Assembly: GCF_000383955.1 (NCBI RefSeq) | Contig: NZ_KB913013.1 | Location: 4,297,694 to 4,361,693 of the forward strand | Direction: 5' to 3' | DNA from: Rudanella lutea DSM 19387 | Lineage (GTDB): Bacteria > Bacteroidota > Bacteroidia > Cytophagales > Spirosomataceae | Length of the DNA stretch: 64,000 nucleotides | In this document: piece by piece, positions 18,160 through 27,798 of the stretch | Numbering within the stretch: the first letter of the stretch is position 1 | How the letters are laid out: each line of letters opens with the position of its first letter | Program-made: the position numbers and the translations under genes | Notes under the pieces: model-generated | What the model saw: the letters and a program-made list of their open reading frames with translations, nothing else | Database searches by the model: none | What the model was told of the DNA's origin: nothing

Positions 18160-19611
18160 ATGAACGCTTTATTTTCCCGGTTGGCAGGGCTAGGACTGGT
18201 CGTAATGATGAGTGCCTGTAGCATCGACAAAAAACCGTACAACGGTCTGCCCGAAGATGCCGTGCTGCAGAACGCGCAGGGCCTGCGGGCGGCAACCGAT
18301 GGTAATTATATGTTTATCAAGGATTCGGATTACACCCGGAACCTGTATATCATGAATGAGTATCCCGGCGACAATGTCACGCTGAGCGGTACAACAACCG
18401 ACCCTCTGTTTCTGACATATACCTACCGCCGAACCTCCGATCAGGGCAACGCGCTCCAGATTTACCGCAAAGGGTATCAGGCTATTGTGGGGTGTAACAA
18501 AGTGATTGGAGCGATTAAAGAAGGAAGCTCGAAAGAGCTGGATCAGATTCTGGGCGAAAACCTGTTTCTGCGGGCTATGGTGCATTTTGACCTGGTACGC
18601 CTGTTTGGTCGGCCCTATACCCAAAGCCCCGAAACCAATCTCGGCATTATCATCAAAACCGATACCAGAGCCGACGATAACGCCAGCCGTGCCACCGTAA
18701 AAGAAGTGTATGCGTTTGTAGTGAGCGAATTGCAGAAAGCCGCCCGGCTCATGACGGTGAACCGGACCAACAGCTACGCGAGTCCGGCAGCGGCCAATGC
18801 GCTGCTCTCGCGCGTGTACCTGTACATGAACGACAACGCCAACGCCATCAAATACGCCGATCTGGTGATTGCCGAGGGCCGCTTTGCGCTGGCCACGCCG
18901 ACGCAGGTACCCGACTTTTATGCGGTGGAAAACGAGCAAAACAAAGAGATCATTTTTGCCATCAAGCATACGCTCAAAGACGACCGCACCTGGAGTTCCA
19001 TCGGTTCGATGTACTACACCTCACCCGGCGGGGTGGGCTGGGGCGAAGTGTACGCATCGCAGGCCTTCCAGGATCTCGTCAACAAGTATCCCAACGACCA
19101 GCGCCGGTCGTATCTGGTACGGAAGCTGACAGCTCAGGGCGCGCAGGAGAAACGCAACGGCATTGATAAGGTGTACGTGACGAAATTCTCCAATCAGGCG
19201 GGCCTGCCCACGCTCAGCTCACCGGTTGTGTTGCGGCTTGCCGAACTATACCTGAATCGGGCCGAGGCTTACGCCAAACTGGGCGAATCGGCCAAGGCAA
19301 TTGACGACGTAAACCTGATTCGCCGTCGGGCGGGCCTGAGTGGCACCGATCTCTACGCACCCACCGACCTGAAGGGCTTGCCCTCCGTGCTGGATGTGGT
19401 GTTGCAGGAGCGCCGGGTCGAGCTGGCGTTTGAAGGTCATCGCCCGTACGACCTGTTCCGTAATAACCGGAGCCTGGTTCGCAACTATCCCGGTTACCAC
19501 AATACGGCCACTGGCCAGCAAACCGTGCCCCCCGACGATAAGCAGGTGGTGCATCTGGTACCCGAATCGGAGCTGGTGCTGAACAAAAACTTAAAGCAAA
19601 ATCCCCTGTAA
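18160..19611 (+). CDS. SusD/RagB-family glycan-binding lipoprotein
   Basis: Surface lipoprotein of 483 residues that forms the lid of the SusC transporter. Lipobox MMSAC near residue 20 sends it to the outer membrane. SusD features are visible: early TPR-like helices (LRAATDGNYMFI, GENLFLRAMVHFDLVRLFGRPY), the central region VYAFVVSELQKAARLM, and the C-terminal block LRLAELYLNRAEAYAKLGE and ERRVELAFEGHRPYDLFRN. A terminator hairpin directly follows, so the LacI-controlled unit probably ends here. Confidence 0.95.
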   Translation: MNALFSRLAGLGLVVMMSACSIDKKPYNGLPEDAVLQNAQGLRAATDGNYMFIKDSDYTRNLYIMNEYPGDNVTLSGTTTDPLFLTYTYRRTSDQGNALQIYRKGYQAIVGCNKVIGAIKEGSSKELDQILGENLFLRAMVHFDLVRLFGRPYTQSPETNLGIIIKTDTRADDNASRATVKEVYAFVVSELQKAARLMTVNRTNSYASPAAANALLSRVYLYMNDNANAIKYADLVIAEGRFALATPTQVPDFYAVENEQNKEIIFAIKHTLKDDRTWSSIGSMYYTSPGGVGWGEVYASQAFQDLVNKYPNDQRRSYLVRKLTAQGAQEKRNGIDKVYVTKFSNQAGLPTLSSPVVLRLAELYLNRAEAYAKLGESAKAIDDVNLIRRRAGLSGTDLYAPTDLKGLPSVLDVVLQERRVELAFEGHRPYDLFRNNRSLVRNYPGYHNTATGQQTVPPDDKQVVHLVPESELVLNKNLKQNPL

Positions 19612-19629
19612 CCTGATGTTTTACACCGG

Positions 19630-19665
19630 AGACCACTCGTCCACCTGGATGGGTGGTCTTTTTTT
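19630..19665 (+). terminator. Rho-independent terminator after SusD
   Basis: Arms agaccac (19630-19636) and gtggtct (19653-19659), with further partial pairing in the loop, followed by a T run to 19665. It separates the GH109-SusCD unit from the DUF3472 gene. Confidence 0.7.
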
Positions 19666-19711
19666 CGCCGGAAACCGTAGCTTAGAGCGGTTGTTTTACC
19701 AACCCATTCCC

Positions 19712-21082
19712 ATGAGTCAAATGCATATTCCGTCTGCCCGGTTGCTCTGGGCCTGTCTCGTTAGTTTGTTGCTGACCACCACCTGTACCCTGTCGAAAGC
19801 ACCGGAAGCCCTACCGACCGCGCCCGCCGACACCCTGGCTGTACGCGTGCCCCTTGGGGGCAATAGCTGGATTACGGGTGGGGAGAATCTGCCCGAAACC
19901 CTTACGGCCGAGGGACTGGCCAATTGGTCGAGTGCGGGCGCGGTGGTAGACACCTACGTCCGGTTCGGAAAAACCGGCCAGCTAACCCTCTCGGCCCGGC
20001 TCCGCGTGCCAACCGGCAAAAGCCGGATTCGGGTCACAGTTGGAGGGCAGTCGAAAGAATTTGATATAGCCGGAAGTGCCCTTGCCGAGCACCGGCTGGG
20101 CGAATGGCGTATCGAAACGTTATCCACGCCTGGCGTGGACTCGCCCGGCGGTTATGTGAAAATTAGCTTGCAGGGCGTGCGCAAAACGGGCGCTACCTAC
20201 GCCGAGGTGACCCATTTGGGCATAGGCGGGGAAGTGGTGGATGGACAAACGGCCTTTGTGCGCAATAACGAAGGTAACTTTTATTACTGGGGTCGGCGGG
20301 GGCCATCGGTACACTTGCGCTATCCTGTACCGGCTGAGCAACCGGTGGAGTGGTTTTACAACGAAATCACCGTGCCTACAGGGAACGACGTTATTGGCTC
20401 GTATTACATGGCCAATGGCTTTGGCGAAGGCTACTTCGGAATGCAGGTGAACTCAGCCACGGAGCGCCGGATTCTGTTTTCGGTCTGGAGCCCGTTTCAG
20501 ACCGACGACCCGAAGCAGATTCCCGAAAATCAGAAAATCCGACTTGACCGCAAAGGGCCGGACGTAGTCACCAACGAGTTTGGCAACGAGGGGTCGGGGG
20601 GGCAGAGTTTTCTGCGGTACAACTGGCAGGCGGGTCAAACCTATGCGTTTTTGCTGCGCGGCCAGCCCGGTACGGATGGCTACACCACGTACACAGCGTA
20701 TTTCCGGCCGGTAGGGGTAGGCAGTTGGCAGCTGATTGCGAGCTTCCGGCGGCCTCAAACTAACACGTACCTCAAATCGCTCTATTCGTTTCTGGAGAAT
20801 TTTGTGCCCAATACGGGCAACGTGCAGCGCGAAGCCGAGTTTGGCAATGCCTGGGCGCGCACCCGGGAGGGCCAATGGATTGAGCTGAACCAGGTTCAAT
20901 TTACCGGCGACAACACGGCCCGCAAATCGTTTCGGATGGACTATGCCGGTGGTTTGAGCGCGTCGGGGCGGTTTTTCCTGCGGAACTGTGGTTTCTTTGA
21001 TCGATACACCCCGTTGCGCTCCGATTTTACCCGCCCCGCCCGGTCAGTGGCTCCGGCTATCGATTGGGCGGCCTTACCGTAA
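19712..21082 (+). CDS. DUF3472 lipoprotein with DUF5077-like N-terminal domain
   Basis: A 456-residue secreted protein often found in Bacteroidota polysaccharide loci. The start at 19712 (MSQMHIPSARLLWACLVSLLLTTTC) gives a lipoprotein signal with cysteine near residue 25; ATG 19721 is an alternative. The N-terminal beta domain starts VPLGGNSWI and contains WSSAGAVVDTYVRFGKTG and TVGGQSKEFDI, as in DUF5077. The DUF3472 domain follows with FYYWGRRGPSVHLRYPVP, WFYNEITVP, SYYMANGFGEGYFGMQVNS, ILFSVWSPFQTDDP and an aromatic-rich C-terminus. Activity is unproven; binding or processing of a glycan is inferred from context. It is separated from SusD by a terminator, so it may have its own promoter. 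Confidence 0.8.
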   Translation: MSQMHIPSARLLWACLVSLLLTTTCTLSKAPEALPTAPADTLAVRVPLGGNSWITGGENLPETLTAEGLANWSSAGAVVDTYVRFGKTGQLTLSARLRVPTGKSRIRVTVGGQSKEFDIAGSALAEHRLGEWRIETLSTPGVDSPGGYVKISLQGVRKTGATYAEVTHLGIGGEVVDGQTAFVRNNEGNFYYWGRRGPSVHLRYPVPAEQPVEWFYNEITVPTGNDVIGSYYMANGFGEGYFGMQVNSATERRILFSVWSPFQTDDPKQIPENQKIRLDRKGPDVVTNEFGNEGSGGQSFLRYNWQAGQTYAFLLRGQPGTDGYTTYTAYFRPVGVGSWQLIASFRRPQTNTYLKSLYSFLENFVPNTGNVQREAEFGNAWARTREGQWIELNQVQFTGDNTARKSFRMDYAGGLSASGRFFLRNCGFFDRYTPLRSDFTRPARSVAPAIDWAALP

Positions 21083-21409
21083 TGGCGCGGGGGGCTAGCT
21101 CCGCACGAGCCCGACAGTAAATTGTCTCGTCTATCTACTCTTTTGAAAAGCGAATTCGGGACTGAGTTTTCGGTATGGGTACTTACTGCAATACAAAGAA
21201 TTGGCCCGCGGATGAAATAGGTTAAGCCGGTTTTCACGGATCTACTCATCGGCGTGAATTCGTTAAATCGGCGTTATCCGCGTTCAGTTGACATCGGTTG
21301 GCTACGTCAATCGCTTGATTGTATAGGTTGTTCAGTACTCAGGCCAGAAACTAAAAACCAAAAACTACGTAAACCATCTGGTAGTGAAGCTGCCAAATAC
21401 CTTGCAGGT
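21083..21409. other. Non-coding gap with dispersed repeat fragments
   Basis: No gene seen. It holds cgcggat near 21208 and atccgcg near 21276 in opposite orientation, a cagtactcagg word near 21333 resembling the arm of the 31131 element, and aactaaaaaccaaaaactac near 21350, which matches the A-rich family seen at 29441 and near 23000. Confidence 0.6.
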
Positions 21410-22570
21410 ATGATACATAACCAAGCTATTTCTGTTTCGACCCCCGGCCGTATTTGCCTTTTTGGCGAACATCAGGACTATCTGGGGCTTCCTGTGATTG
21501 CCGCAGCCATTTCCTGCCGGATTCAAATCAATGCCGAGCGAATCAACCAACCCACGGTTCACCTCGAACTGCCTGATATTGGCAGTCAGGAAGTGTTTAG
21601 CCTTTCCGAACTTCCTTTGCCGTATCAGCATGACCGGGACTATTTCCGGAGTGCCATCAACGTGCTGCTGCGCGAGGGATTTCAGTTTGGGCATGGTCTG
21701 GCGGGCGAGGTACGCGGCCGAATTCCGATCAACGCGGGTACGTCGAGTTCGTCGGCCCTGTTGATTTCGTGGCTCAACGTGCTGACCCAACTCGCCGACA
21801 ACCCACGCGAGCTGTCGGCCCGCCAACTCGCCGAATTGGCCTACCGGGCCGAGGTGCTTGAGTTTGGCGAACCCGGCGGTATGATGGACCATTATGCAAC
21901 GGCCGTGGGTGGGGTTATCTACCTCGAATCGCAACCGGCTATCCGGCTCGAAACCTACAAACCGGCACTGGGTGCTTTTGTATTGGGCGATTCACAGGAG
22001 CCGAAAGATACTATCGGGATACTGGGCCGCGTGAAGTACGGGATGTTGCGGATTGCTAAACAACTGACCGAGTTGAACCCGGCTTTCTCGCTGCATACCA
22101 CCCAATTGACCCAGGTGACCGAGTTTAAAGATGTGCTCCCCAAAGACGATTACATGTTGCTGAAAGGCACCCTCTCAAACCGTGATATTCTGCGGCAGGC
22201 ATTGAGTCTGATTCGGGCGTCGGAGCAAACGGGCATCCCGCTCGATCATGCGCGGCTGGGTCAACTGCTTACCGAACACCACGCCAACCTGCGCGATGCC
22301 CAGCGAATTTCGACACCCAAAATCGACCGGATGCTCGATGCCGCTTTGGCAGCCGGTGCGCTGGGGGGCAAAATCAACGGTTCAGGTGGGGGCGGCTGCA
22401 TGTTTGCGTATGCGCCGGGCGACGTTTCGCTCGGCGGAGCGGATAGCGATCCATTAGCGACGGCTCGTCGGGTGGCTGAGGCCATCGAGCGTGAAGGTGG
22501 CCGGGCCTACATTGTGTCGGTTGATGAAGGCACGGTTCGCCACCAGTTGGCTACCAGCACGGCGTTGTAA
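21410..22570 (+). CDS. GHMP-family sugar kinase (galactokinase-related)
   Basis: Cytoplasmic ATP-dependent kinase of 386 residues that phosphorylates a sugar, probably at C1. Three GHMP motifs are visible: a galactokinase-type N-terminus GRICLFGEHQDYLGLPV (residues about 12-28), the ATP loop PINAGTSSSSALL near 107, and motif 3 KINGSGGGGCMFAY near 320. EFGEPGGMMDHYATAVGG matches the galactokinase region that binds substrate. I start at 21410 (MIHNQAISVSTPGR), which places motif 1 at the usual distance; the frame is open upstream to 21254 but this passes through repeats. After a GH109 enzyme, phosphorylation of GalNAc, galactose or a related sugar is plausible but unproven. Confidence 0.82.
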   Translation: MIHNQAISVSTPGRICLFGEHQDYLGLPVIAAAISCRIQINAERINQPTVHLELPDIGSQEVFSLSELPLPYQHDRDYFRSAINVLLREGFQFGHGLAGEVRGRIPINAGTSSSSALLISWLNVLTQLADNPRELSARQLAELAYRAEVLEFGEPGGMMDHYATAVGGVIYLESQPAIRLETYKPALGAFVLGDSQEPKDTIGILGRVKYGMLRIAKQLTELNPAFSLHTTQLTQVTEFKDVLPKDDYMLLKGTLSNRDILRQALSLIRASEQTGIPLDHARLGQLLTEHHANLRDAQRISTPKIDRMLDAALAAGALGGKINGSGGGGCMFAYAPGDVSLGGADSDPLATARRVAEAIEREGGRAYIVSVDEGTVRHQLATSTAL

Positions 22571-22622
22571 GAAAGCGATTTAACTAAAAAAAGGCCCGGT
22601 ACGGAGCTTTACCACCCCCTAG

Positions 22623-22739
22623 CCCCCTCCTGAAAAACAGGAGGGGGAATCTTACCAGACTACCAAAGAGCCTTAGAACTTCCCTTCTGTTGGTCAAATT
22701 TGACGTTCTTTCCACCCCCTCCTTAGTTCAAGGAGGGGG
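22623..22739. repeat. Direct repeat copy A (GC-rich hairpins at both ends)
   Basis: A unit of about 117 bases that begins with the hairpin ccccctcctgaaaaacagg and ends with ccccctccttagttcaagg, each closing with a run of G. A near-identical copy lies at 22825-22942, with only a few substitutions. It sits behind the GHMP kinase gene. Confidence 0.85.
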
Positions 22740-22803
22740 TGGTCAACAAAAAGGCCCGGTACGGAGCAGATGCTTGCCGTACCGGGCCTTTTTGTTGACC
22801 ACC
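22738..22803. terminator. Long palindrome acting as bidirectional terminator
   Basis: Perfect 27-base arms (22738-22764 and 22777-22803) around a 12-base loop. The inner part, aaaaaggcccggtacgg and its complement ending in ttttt, is a rho-independent terminator in either direction. The half-sequence aaaaaggcccggtacggagc also occurs at 22588-22607, just after the GHMP kinase gene. Confidence 0.8.
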
Positions 22804-22824
22804 TGCCCCAGCCGCCCGGCCTAA

Positions 22825-22942
22825 CCCCCTCCTGAAAAACAGGGGGGGGAACCTTACCAGACTACCAAAGAGCCTTGAAACTTCCCTTCTGTTGGTCAAA
22901 TTTGACGTTCTTTCCTCCCCCTCCTTAGTTCAAGGAGGGGGG
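22825..22942. repeat. Direct repeat copy B
   Basis: Second copy of the unit at 22623-22739, in the same orientation, with terminal hairpins of the same sequence and an interior (accagactaccaaagagcc and gttggtcaaatttgacgttc) almost unchanged. It lies between convergent genes, before the second SusD. Confidence 0.85.
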
Positions 22943-23029
22943 AGGGGGGTGGTTGTTCGGTGCCGGTGTTCTTACCACCTAACCGCAGCGTCCTCGCTAT
23001 AAACCAGAAACTAAAAACGATAAACCCTC

Positions 23030-24706
23030 TTAGTAACTCTCATTCTGTACCAGATAGCCGGGCAGGTTCGAAGCACCATCGATGGCCGTTTGCGGAATCG
23101 GGAAAATACGCTTCCGGCGGTCGTTGTTTGATTTCTCGGTCCAGGTGCCTTCGTATTTTCCGAAGCGGATCATGTCAGTCCGGCGCAGCATCTCCCAGTA
23201 AAACTCAAAGCCCCGCTCGCGGAACAGCAAATCCAGGTTCATCGACGTGAGAGCAGGCGGGGGTGTACTTGCCGTACGAGCGGCCCGCACCAGGTTCACA
23301 TCGGCTAGGGCACCGGCCGCATCGTTGCTCTTGCGGAGTTTGGCTTCGGCCCGCATCAGGTACACATCCGCCAAACGAACAATCGAAATATCGGCATCGC
23401 CCAGGTTCCGGCCCGACGAAGACTTCTTGCTGAATTCATATTTCAACACCCGGAAACCGGTGCTGTAATCGCTACCAGCCACGGTAAAGTCCACACGCTC
23501 GGTAAATACCACGGGGGTGGTTGGGCGGTTGCGGGTTACGTTGAACAAGCGGCCCACGCGGTAGTTGTTGCCGCAACGTACAAACGCGCCGTTGACCCGA
23601 ATCAGACCAAACTGCTGTCCACGCAGGATACCCCGGTTCATGTTGAAATCGTTGGCCGACACGCACGAGTCAGCGGGGATGTTCAGGTTTTGCTTGAAAA
23701 AGCGGGGGTCGGCGGCTGCCGGGTCGCGGGGAGCGTAGGTATCTACCCAGGTCCGGTAAAAGTCGGGCGTAATGGCCGGGCCATCGGTACCGTTAGCGGC
23801 CGGGAAAGCCGGTAGCGGAAACTGATCGCCCGAGAGCGAGAAATACGCCAGACGGTTGTGGCCGTTGAGTTCGGCCCGCTGATCCACTGCGAAAATCAAC
23901 TCTTTGTTCGTGTTGTTGTCGGAGTTGAAAATCGAGAAGTAATCCCGCGCCAGCTGGTACTGCCCTGAGTTGATAATCTTGTCGCAGTACTCCACCACCT
24001 TGTCCATATCTTCGGGCTTGAAGGTAAAGTTGGTAGCGTAGCGATCGCGGTACACGGCCGCATTCAGGTGCAGCCGAGCCAGCAAACCCCACACGGCCCC
24101 TTTGGTCAGGCGGCCGGGGCCTACGTTGGTCAGCAGGTCGGGCTCAACGGCCAGAAACTCAGTTCGAACATAGTCGAAGGCTTTCTCACCCCGTAGAATC
24201 TCCGAAATACCCTGTGCATCGTCTTTGGCAAAAACCAGCCCAAACAGGTCGAGCAACACCATGTTGTAGTAGGCCCGCATCCCCCGTGCTTCGGCAATGT
24301 AGACCTTGGCGGCTGGGTCGTTGATAGTGGGCAGGGTGTTGATGGCCGTGAGCGCCCGCGAAATGCCCTGGGTCAGAAACTGCCAGGTGTTGCGGATGTT
24401 CGGGTCAGTGCTGGTAGAGGTATGCTGGTGCATAGCCAGATAAATCCCATTGTCGCCCCAGTCGGTGCCACCCCGGTAAGGCAGAATGGCCTCATCGGTC
24501 GAAATCTCCTGCAGGTTGAAGTAGTTGGTGTGCAGGAAAATATCGGGCAGACGGGCGTACACCGGAGCCAGGTTACCATCCGCAGCCTGCTTGTCGGTCA
24601 GGCCCGTTACCGACGATTCGTCCAGTACTTTTTCGGTCAGGTCGGTACAGCTATTCAAAAAGAGCAGGCCGCACAAGGCGAGCGAGCTTACGAGTATCTT
24701 TTTCAT
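23030..24706 (-). CDS. SusD/RagB-family lipoprotein (second pair)
   Basis: Outer-surface nutrient-binding lipoprotein of 558 residues. Signal and lipobox are in MKKILVSSLALCGLLFLNSC. SusD hallmarks include EISTDEAILPYRGGTDWGD, EARGMRAYYNMVLLDLFGLVF, WGLLARLHLNAAVY and the C-terminal IVRLADVYLMRAEAKLRKSNDAAGALADVNLVR with FEFYWEMLRRTDMIRFGKY. The segment WEMLRRTDMIRFG is a subtype that is common among pairs handling varied sugars. Its SusC partner ends 35 bases upstream on the same strand. No enzyme or regulator lies beside the pair, so the substrate is unknown. Confidence 0.95.
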   Translation of the reverse strand: MKKILVSSLALCGLLFLNSCTDLTEKVLDESSVTGLTDKQAADGNLAPVYARLPDIFLHTNYFNLQEISTDEAILPYRGGTDWGDNGIYLAMHQHTSTSTDPNIRNTWQFLTQGISRALTAINTLPTINDPAAKVYIAEARGMRAYYNMVLLDLFGLVFAKDDAQGISEILRGEKAFDYVRTEFLAVEPDLLTNVGPGRLTKGAVWGLLARLHLNAAVYRDRYATNFTFKPEDMDKVVEYCDKIINSGQYQLARDYFSIFNSDNNTNKELIFAVDQRAELNGHNRLAYFSLSGDQFPLPAFPAANGTDGPAITPDFYRTWVDTYAPRDPAAADPRFFKQNLNIPADSCVSANDFNMNRGILRGQQFGLIRVNGAFVRCGNNYRVGRLFNVTRNRPTTPVVFTERVDFTVAGSDYSTGFRVLKYEFSKKSSSGRNLGDADISIVRLADVYLMRAEAKLRKSNDAAGALADVNLVRAARTASTPPPALTSMNLDLLFRERGFEFYWEMLRRTDMIRFGKYEGTWTEKSNNDRRKRIFPIPQTAIDGASNLPGYLVQNESY

Positions 24707-24741
24707 GGTCGATTTTCGTCTTAAATGGAAGGATCTCCTGC

Positions 24742-27700
24742 CTAAAATGTTACGTTGAGCCCAAACACAAACGACCGCGCGCGGGGGTAGCTCAGGTAAT
24801 CGATACCGTACGACACAATGCCGTTGACGGTACGGTCGGTATTAACCTCAGGGTCAAAGCCATCGTATTTCGTGATGACGAACAGGTTCTGACCTGTAGC
24901 CGACAGCCGAATGTTCGACACCCAGCGGTCGAGCCCGATGCTGCGAGGGCTGAGGTTGTAGCCCAAGGCTACGTTGTTGAGCCGGAAGAAAGCCCCGTCT
25001 TTCAGGAAGCGCGTTGATACAGGAGCCGCGTTGTTGATCGACTCGTTTGCCTCGCCTACCGATGAAGCCGGGCCATTCAGACCTTTCACCAGACGAGCCC
25101 GGTAGAAGAACGCGTTCGCCGTGTTGTCGTACAGTTTGTTGCCCGACACCCCGTTGAAGTTGGCCGCCAGATCAAAGCCTTTGTACGCTACGCTGCCGTT
25201 GATGTTGAACTGACGCGTAGGCAGGGCGCTACCAGCCGCAATCCGATCTTTGTCGGTGCCGCCAATTCCGTCGCCGTCCACATCCCGGAAACGGTTCACG
25301 CCTTTCTCGTCGATACCGAGGTATTCACGCAGGTAGAACGTACCAATGGGTTGCCCGTTTACGTAGCCGTTGACCGTGGCCGACGTCAGACCCGGACCCG
25401 ATGCTGACCCTGAGGTAATCACGGTGTAGGGCGAGTTGTCGACCCGGTTTTTGATAAACGTCATGTTGCCGCCGATGTCGAAGCGCAGACCGCTTTGGCT
25501 CACATACCGGTAGTTCAGTTCCATTTCAACGCCCTGGTTGGTGATGGTCATGTCGGGTACGTTGGTCCAGTAGGTCGATGCGGGCTGAATGGGGTCGGCC
25601 GGGATTACTTCGAGCAGAATCTTGCCCGATACCTTGCGGAAATAATCGAGCGTACCGGTCAGGGCACCGTTGAACAGGCCAAAATCAAGACCGACGTCGG
25701 TTTGGGTCGACAGCTCCCATTGAATGTCGGGGTTAGCGAGTCGGGTATAGGTGGTACCGGCCGGGAAGTTGGTCGAGTTGTCGAGCGGATAGCTCGTAGC
25801 GGCCGACGTGCTTGAGGTAAACAGCGCCTGCGTAATCTTTGACGGAATCTCCTGATTACCCGTTTGCCCCCAGCCCAGGCGCAGTTTCAGGTCGGAGAAT
25901 GGCCCCGACTTGAGGAACTCTTCTTCCGAAATCCGCCAGCCTGCCGAGAACGACGGGAACACCCCGTACTTGTTGTTGGCCCCGAACTTGCTCGATCCGT
26001 CGGCCCGTACGGTTGCCGTAAACAGGTACCGGTCGTTAAACTGGTAGTTCAAACGTCCGAAAAACGATTGCAGCTCGTTCTGGATAGCAAAGCCGCCCGG
26101 CCGGTTGGTGGCCAGCGCCAGTTCCTGCCCTAAGCCGGGGTTGTTGCCGGGCTCAATGGGCGAAACTGGGAATCGGTTGATGCTCCAGTTGCGGCCCCGA
26201 ATATCGAACTGCTGGTACGAATGACCCAACAAGGCCGAAAGGCTATGCTTGGCCCAGTTGCGGTTGTACGTGAAGTAGTTCTCAATCAGAACGTTGCGGT
26301 TGTTGCCGTAGATACTTTCCAGACGGCCGTCCTGTTGGGGCAGGGCACTCGCCAGCGACTGCAAATCGCGTGTTGAGCTGGCGTTGTCCACGCCAAGGTT
26401 CAGCTTGTACGTCAGGTTTTTGGTGATCTTGTACGAAGGCGACACACTCGCCACTACCCGATTGATGGTCGTGGCGTCTTTCTGGAGTTGCAGCGTGATG
26501 AGCGGGTTGGTAAACGCCTGATAACGCGCTGGCTGACCAGTTGTGGGGTCGTAGGCCGGATACGTGGGGTTAGCCGACAGAGCCGCGCCAATCAGACCGT
26601 CGATCGACGGACGGTCGTTGACTGTTTGCGAAGCCGTCAGGTTTACATCGAGCACCAGCCGGTCTTCCATAAACTTCTGCGACGCGTTGAACCGGCCCGT
26701 GTAGCGTTTCAGGCCGCTGCCTTTCAGAATACCTTCCTGATTCTGCACCCCTACCGAACCGTAGTACGACAGGCGCTCGGCTCCTCCGCTAAAAGCGATG
26801 TTGTGGTCCTGCGTGATGGCTGTCCGGGTAATTTCGCGCTGCCAGTCGGTCGACGCCCGCTGATCATCAACAACCCCACCAATGGCCGCTACTTCTTTCC
26901 GAAACTCGTCGGCTGTGAAGAGCGGCAGCGGGCGGGCAATGTTCGAGATTCCGACGTTCGACGACAGGGTCAGGTTGGCCGCGCCAGCCTTGCCTTTGCG
27001 GGTCGTAATCAGGATAACGCCGTTGGCACCCCGGGCCCCGTAAATAGCCGTAGCCGAGGCATCTTTCAACACATCGATCGACTCGATGTCCTGCGGGTTA
27101 AGGAAGTTGAGTGGGTTACCGGCTCCGCCCGTGCTGGAGTTGTCGAGCGGAATTCCGTCGAGCACAAACAAAGGCGTACTGCCCGTGCGTACGCCACCCG
27201 GCCCGCGAACCGTAATGTTCTGCCGCCCGCCCGGTTCACCACTCGCCGAGGTTACGTTCACACCGGCTACCCGGCCTTGCAGCAACTGCTCAGGTGAGTT
27301 GACGATACCTCGGTTAAAATCGGTGCTTTTGACCGACTTAATGGCGCCCGTCATATCCTTTTTAGTGGCGCTACCGTAACCGATAACCACCACCTGATTC
27401 AGCTCCGAAGCCGACGCCTTGAGCGATACGTTGATGGTCGACTGGTTGCCGACCGTTACTTCCTGCGATACAAACCCGATAAACCCGAACACCAGTACGG
27501 CCGAGCCCTCGGGAACAACAAGCTTGTAATTACCATTGGCGTCGGTGGTGGTACCGCGCTGTGTGCCTTTGAGCAATACGCTACACCCGGCGAGGGGTTC
27601 GTTGGTGGCGGCATCAACTACCCGGCCCGTGACCGTGATGTCGGCCACCTGACGGGTGGCTCCGTTGGGCACGGTTGTGCGTGCTGGCGGAACAGTGGCA

Positions 27701-27798
27701 CCCTGCGCAGTGAGCAAAGGAAAAGCCAGTAACGCGCAGAGGGGTACTCTCCAGGATGAAGCCCATGGAGGAGTAGAGAATCCATACAAGTTAGACAT
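24742..27798 (-). CDS. SusC/RagA-family TonB-linked outer membrane receptor (second pair)
   Basis: Outer membrane uptake channel of 1018 residues. After a signal region (residues about 15-33, PLCALLAFPLLTAQG) come the beta-sandwich domain (ITVTGRVVDAATNEPLAGCSV), the TonB box and plug (ELNQVVVIGYGSATKKDMTGAI; PLFVLDGIPLDN; VLKDASATAIYGARGANGVILITT) and the barrel ending SFVFGLNVTF. The plug signature DGIPL and the ending in aromatic residue fit SusC. It is transcribed before SusD in the usual order. Start at 27798 is the first ATG; the N-terminus is longer than most signal peptides, so a downstream start cannot be excluded. Confidence 0.95.
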   Translation of the reverse strand: MSNLYGFSTPPWASSWRVPLCALLAFPLLTAQGATVPPARTTVPNGATRQVADITVTGRVVDAATNEPLAGCSVLLKGTQRGTTTDANGNYKLVVPEGSAVLVFGFIGFVSQEVTVGNQSTINVSLKASASELNQVVVIGYGSATKKDMTGAIKSVKSTDFNRGIVNSPEQLLQGRVAGVNVTSASGEPGGRQNITVRGPGGVRTGSTPLFVLDGIPLDNSSTGGAGNPLNFLNPQDIESIDVLKDASATAIYGARGANGVILITTRKGKAGAANLTLSSNVGISNIARPLPLFTADEFRKEVAAIGGVVDDQRASTDWQREITRTAITQDHNIAFSGGAERLSYYGSVGVQNQEGILKGSGLKRYTGRFNASQKFMEDRLVLDVNLTASQTVNDRPSIDGLIGAALSANPTYPAYDPTTGQPARYQAFTNPLITLQLQKDATTINRVVASVSPSYKITKNLTYKLNLGVDNASSTRDLQSLASALPQQDGRLESIYGNNRNVLIENYFTYNRNWAKHSLSALLGHSYQQFDIRGRNWSINRFPVSPIEPGNNPGLGQELALATNRPGGFAIQNELQSFFGRLNYQFNDRYLFTATVRADGSSKFGANNKYGVFPSFSAGWRISEEEFLKSGPFSDLKLRLGWGQTGNQEIPSKITQALFTSSTSAATSYPLDNSTNFPAGTTYTRLANPDIQWELSTQTDVGLDFGLFNGALTGTLDYFRKVSGKILLEVIPADPIQPASTYWTNVPDMTITNQGVEMELNYRYVSQSGLRFDIGGNMTFIKNRVDNSPYTVITSGSASGPGLTSATVNGYVNGQPIGTFYLREYLGIDEKGVNRFRDVDGDGIGGTDKDRIAAGSALPTRQFNINGSVAYKGFDLAANFNGVSGNKLYDNTANAFFYRARLVKGLNGPASSVGEANESINNAAPVSTRFLKDGAFFRLNNVALGYNLSPRSIGLDRWVSNIRLSATGQNLFVITKYDGFDPEVNTDRTVNGIVSYGIDYLSYPRARSFVFGLNVTF

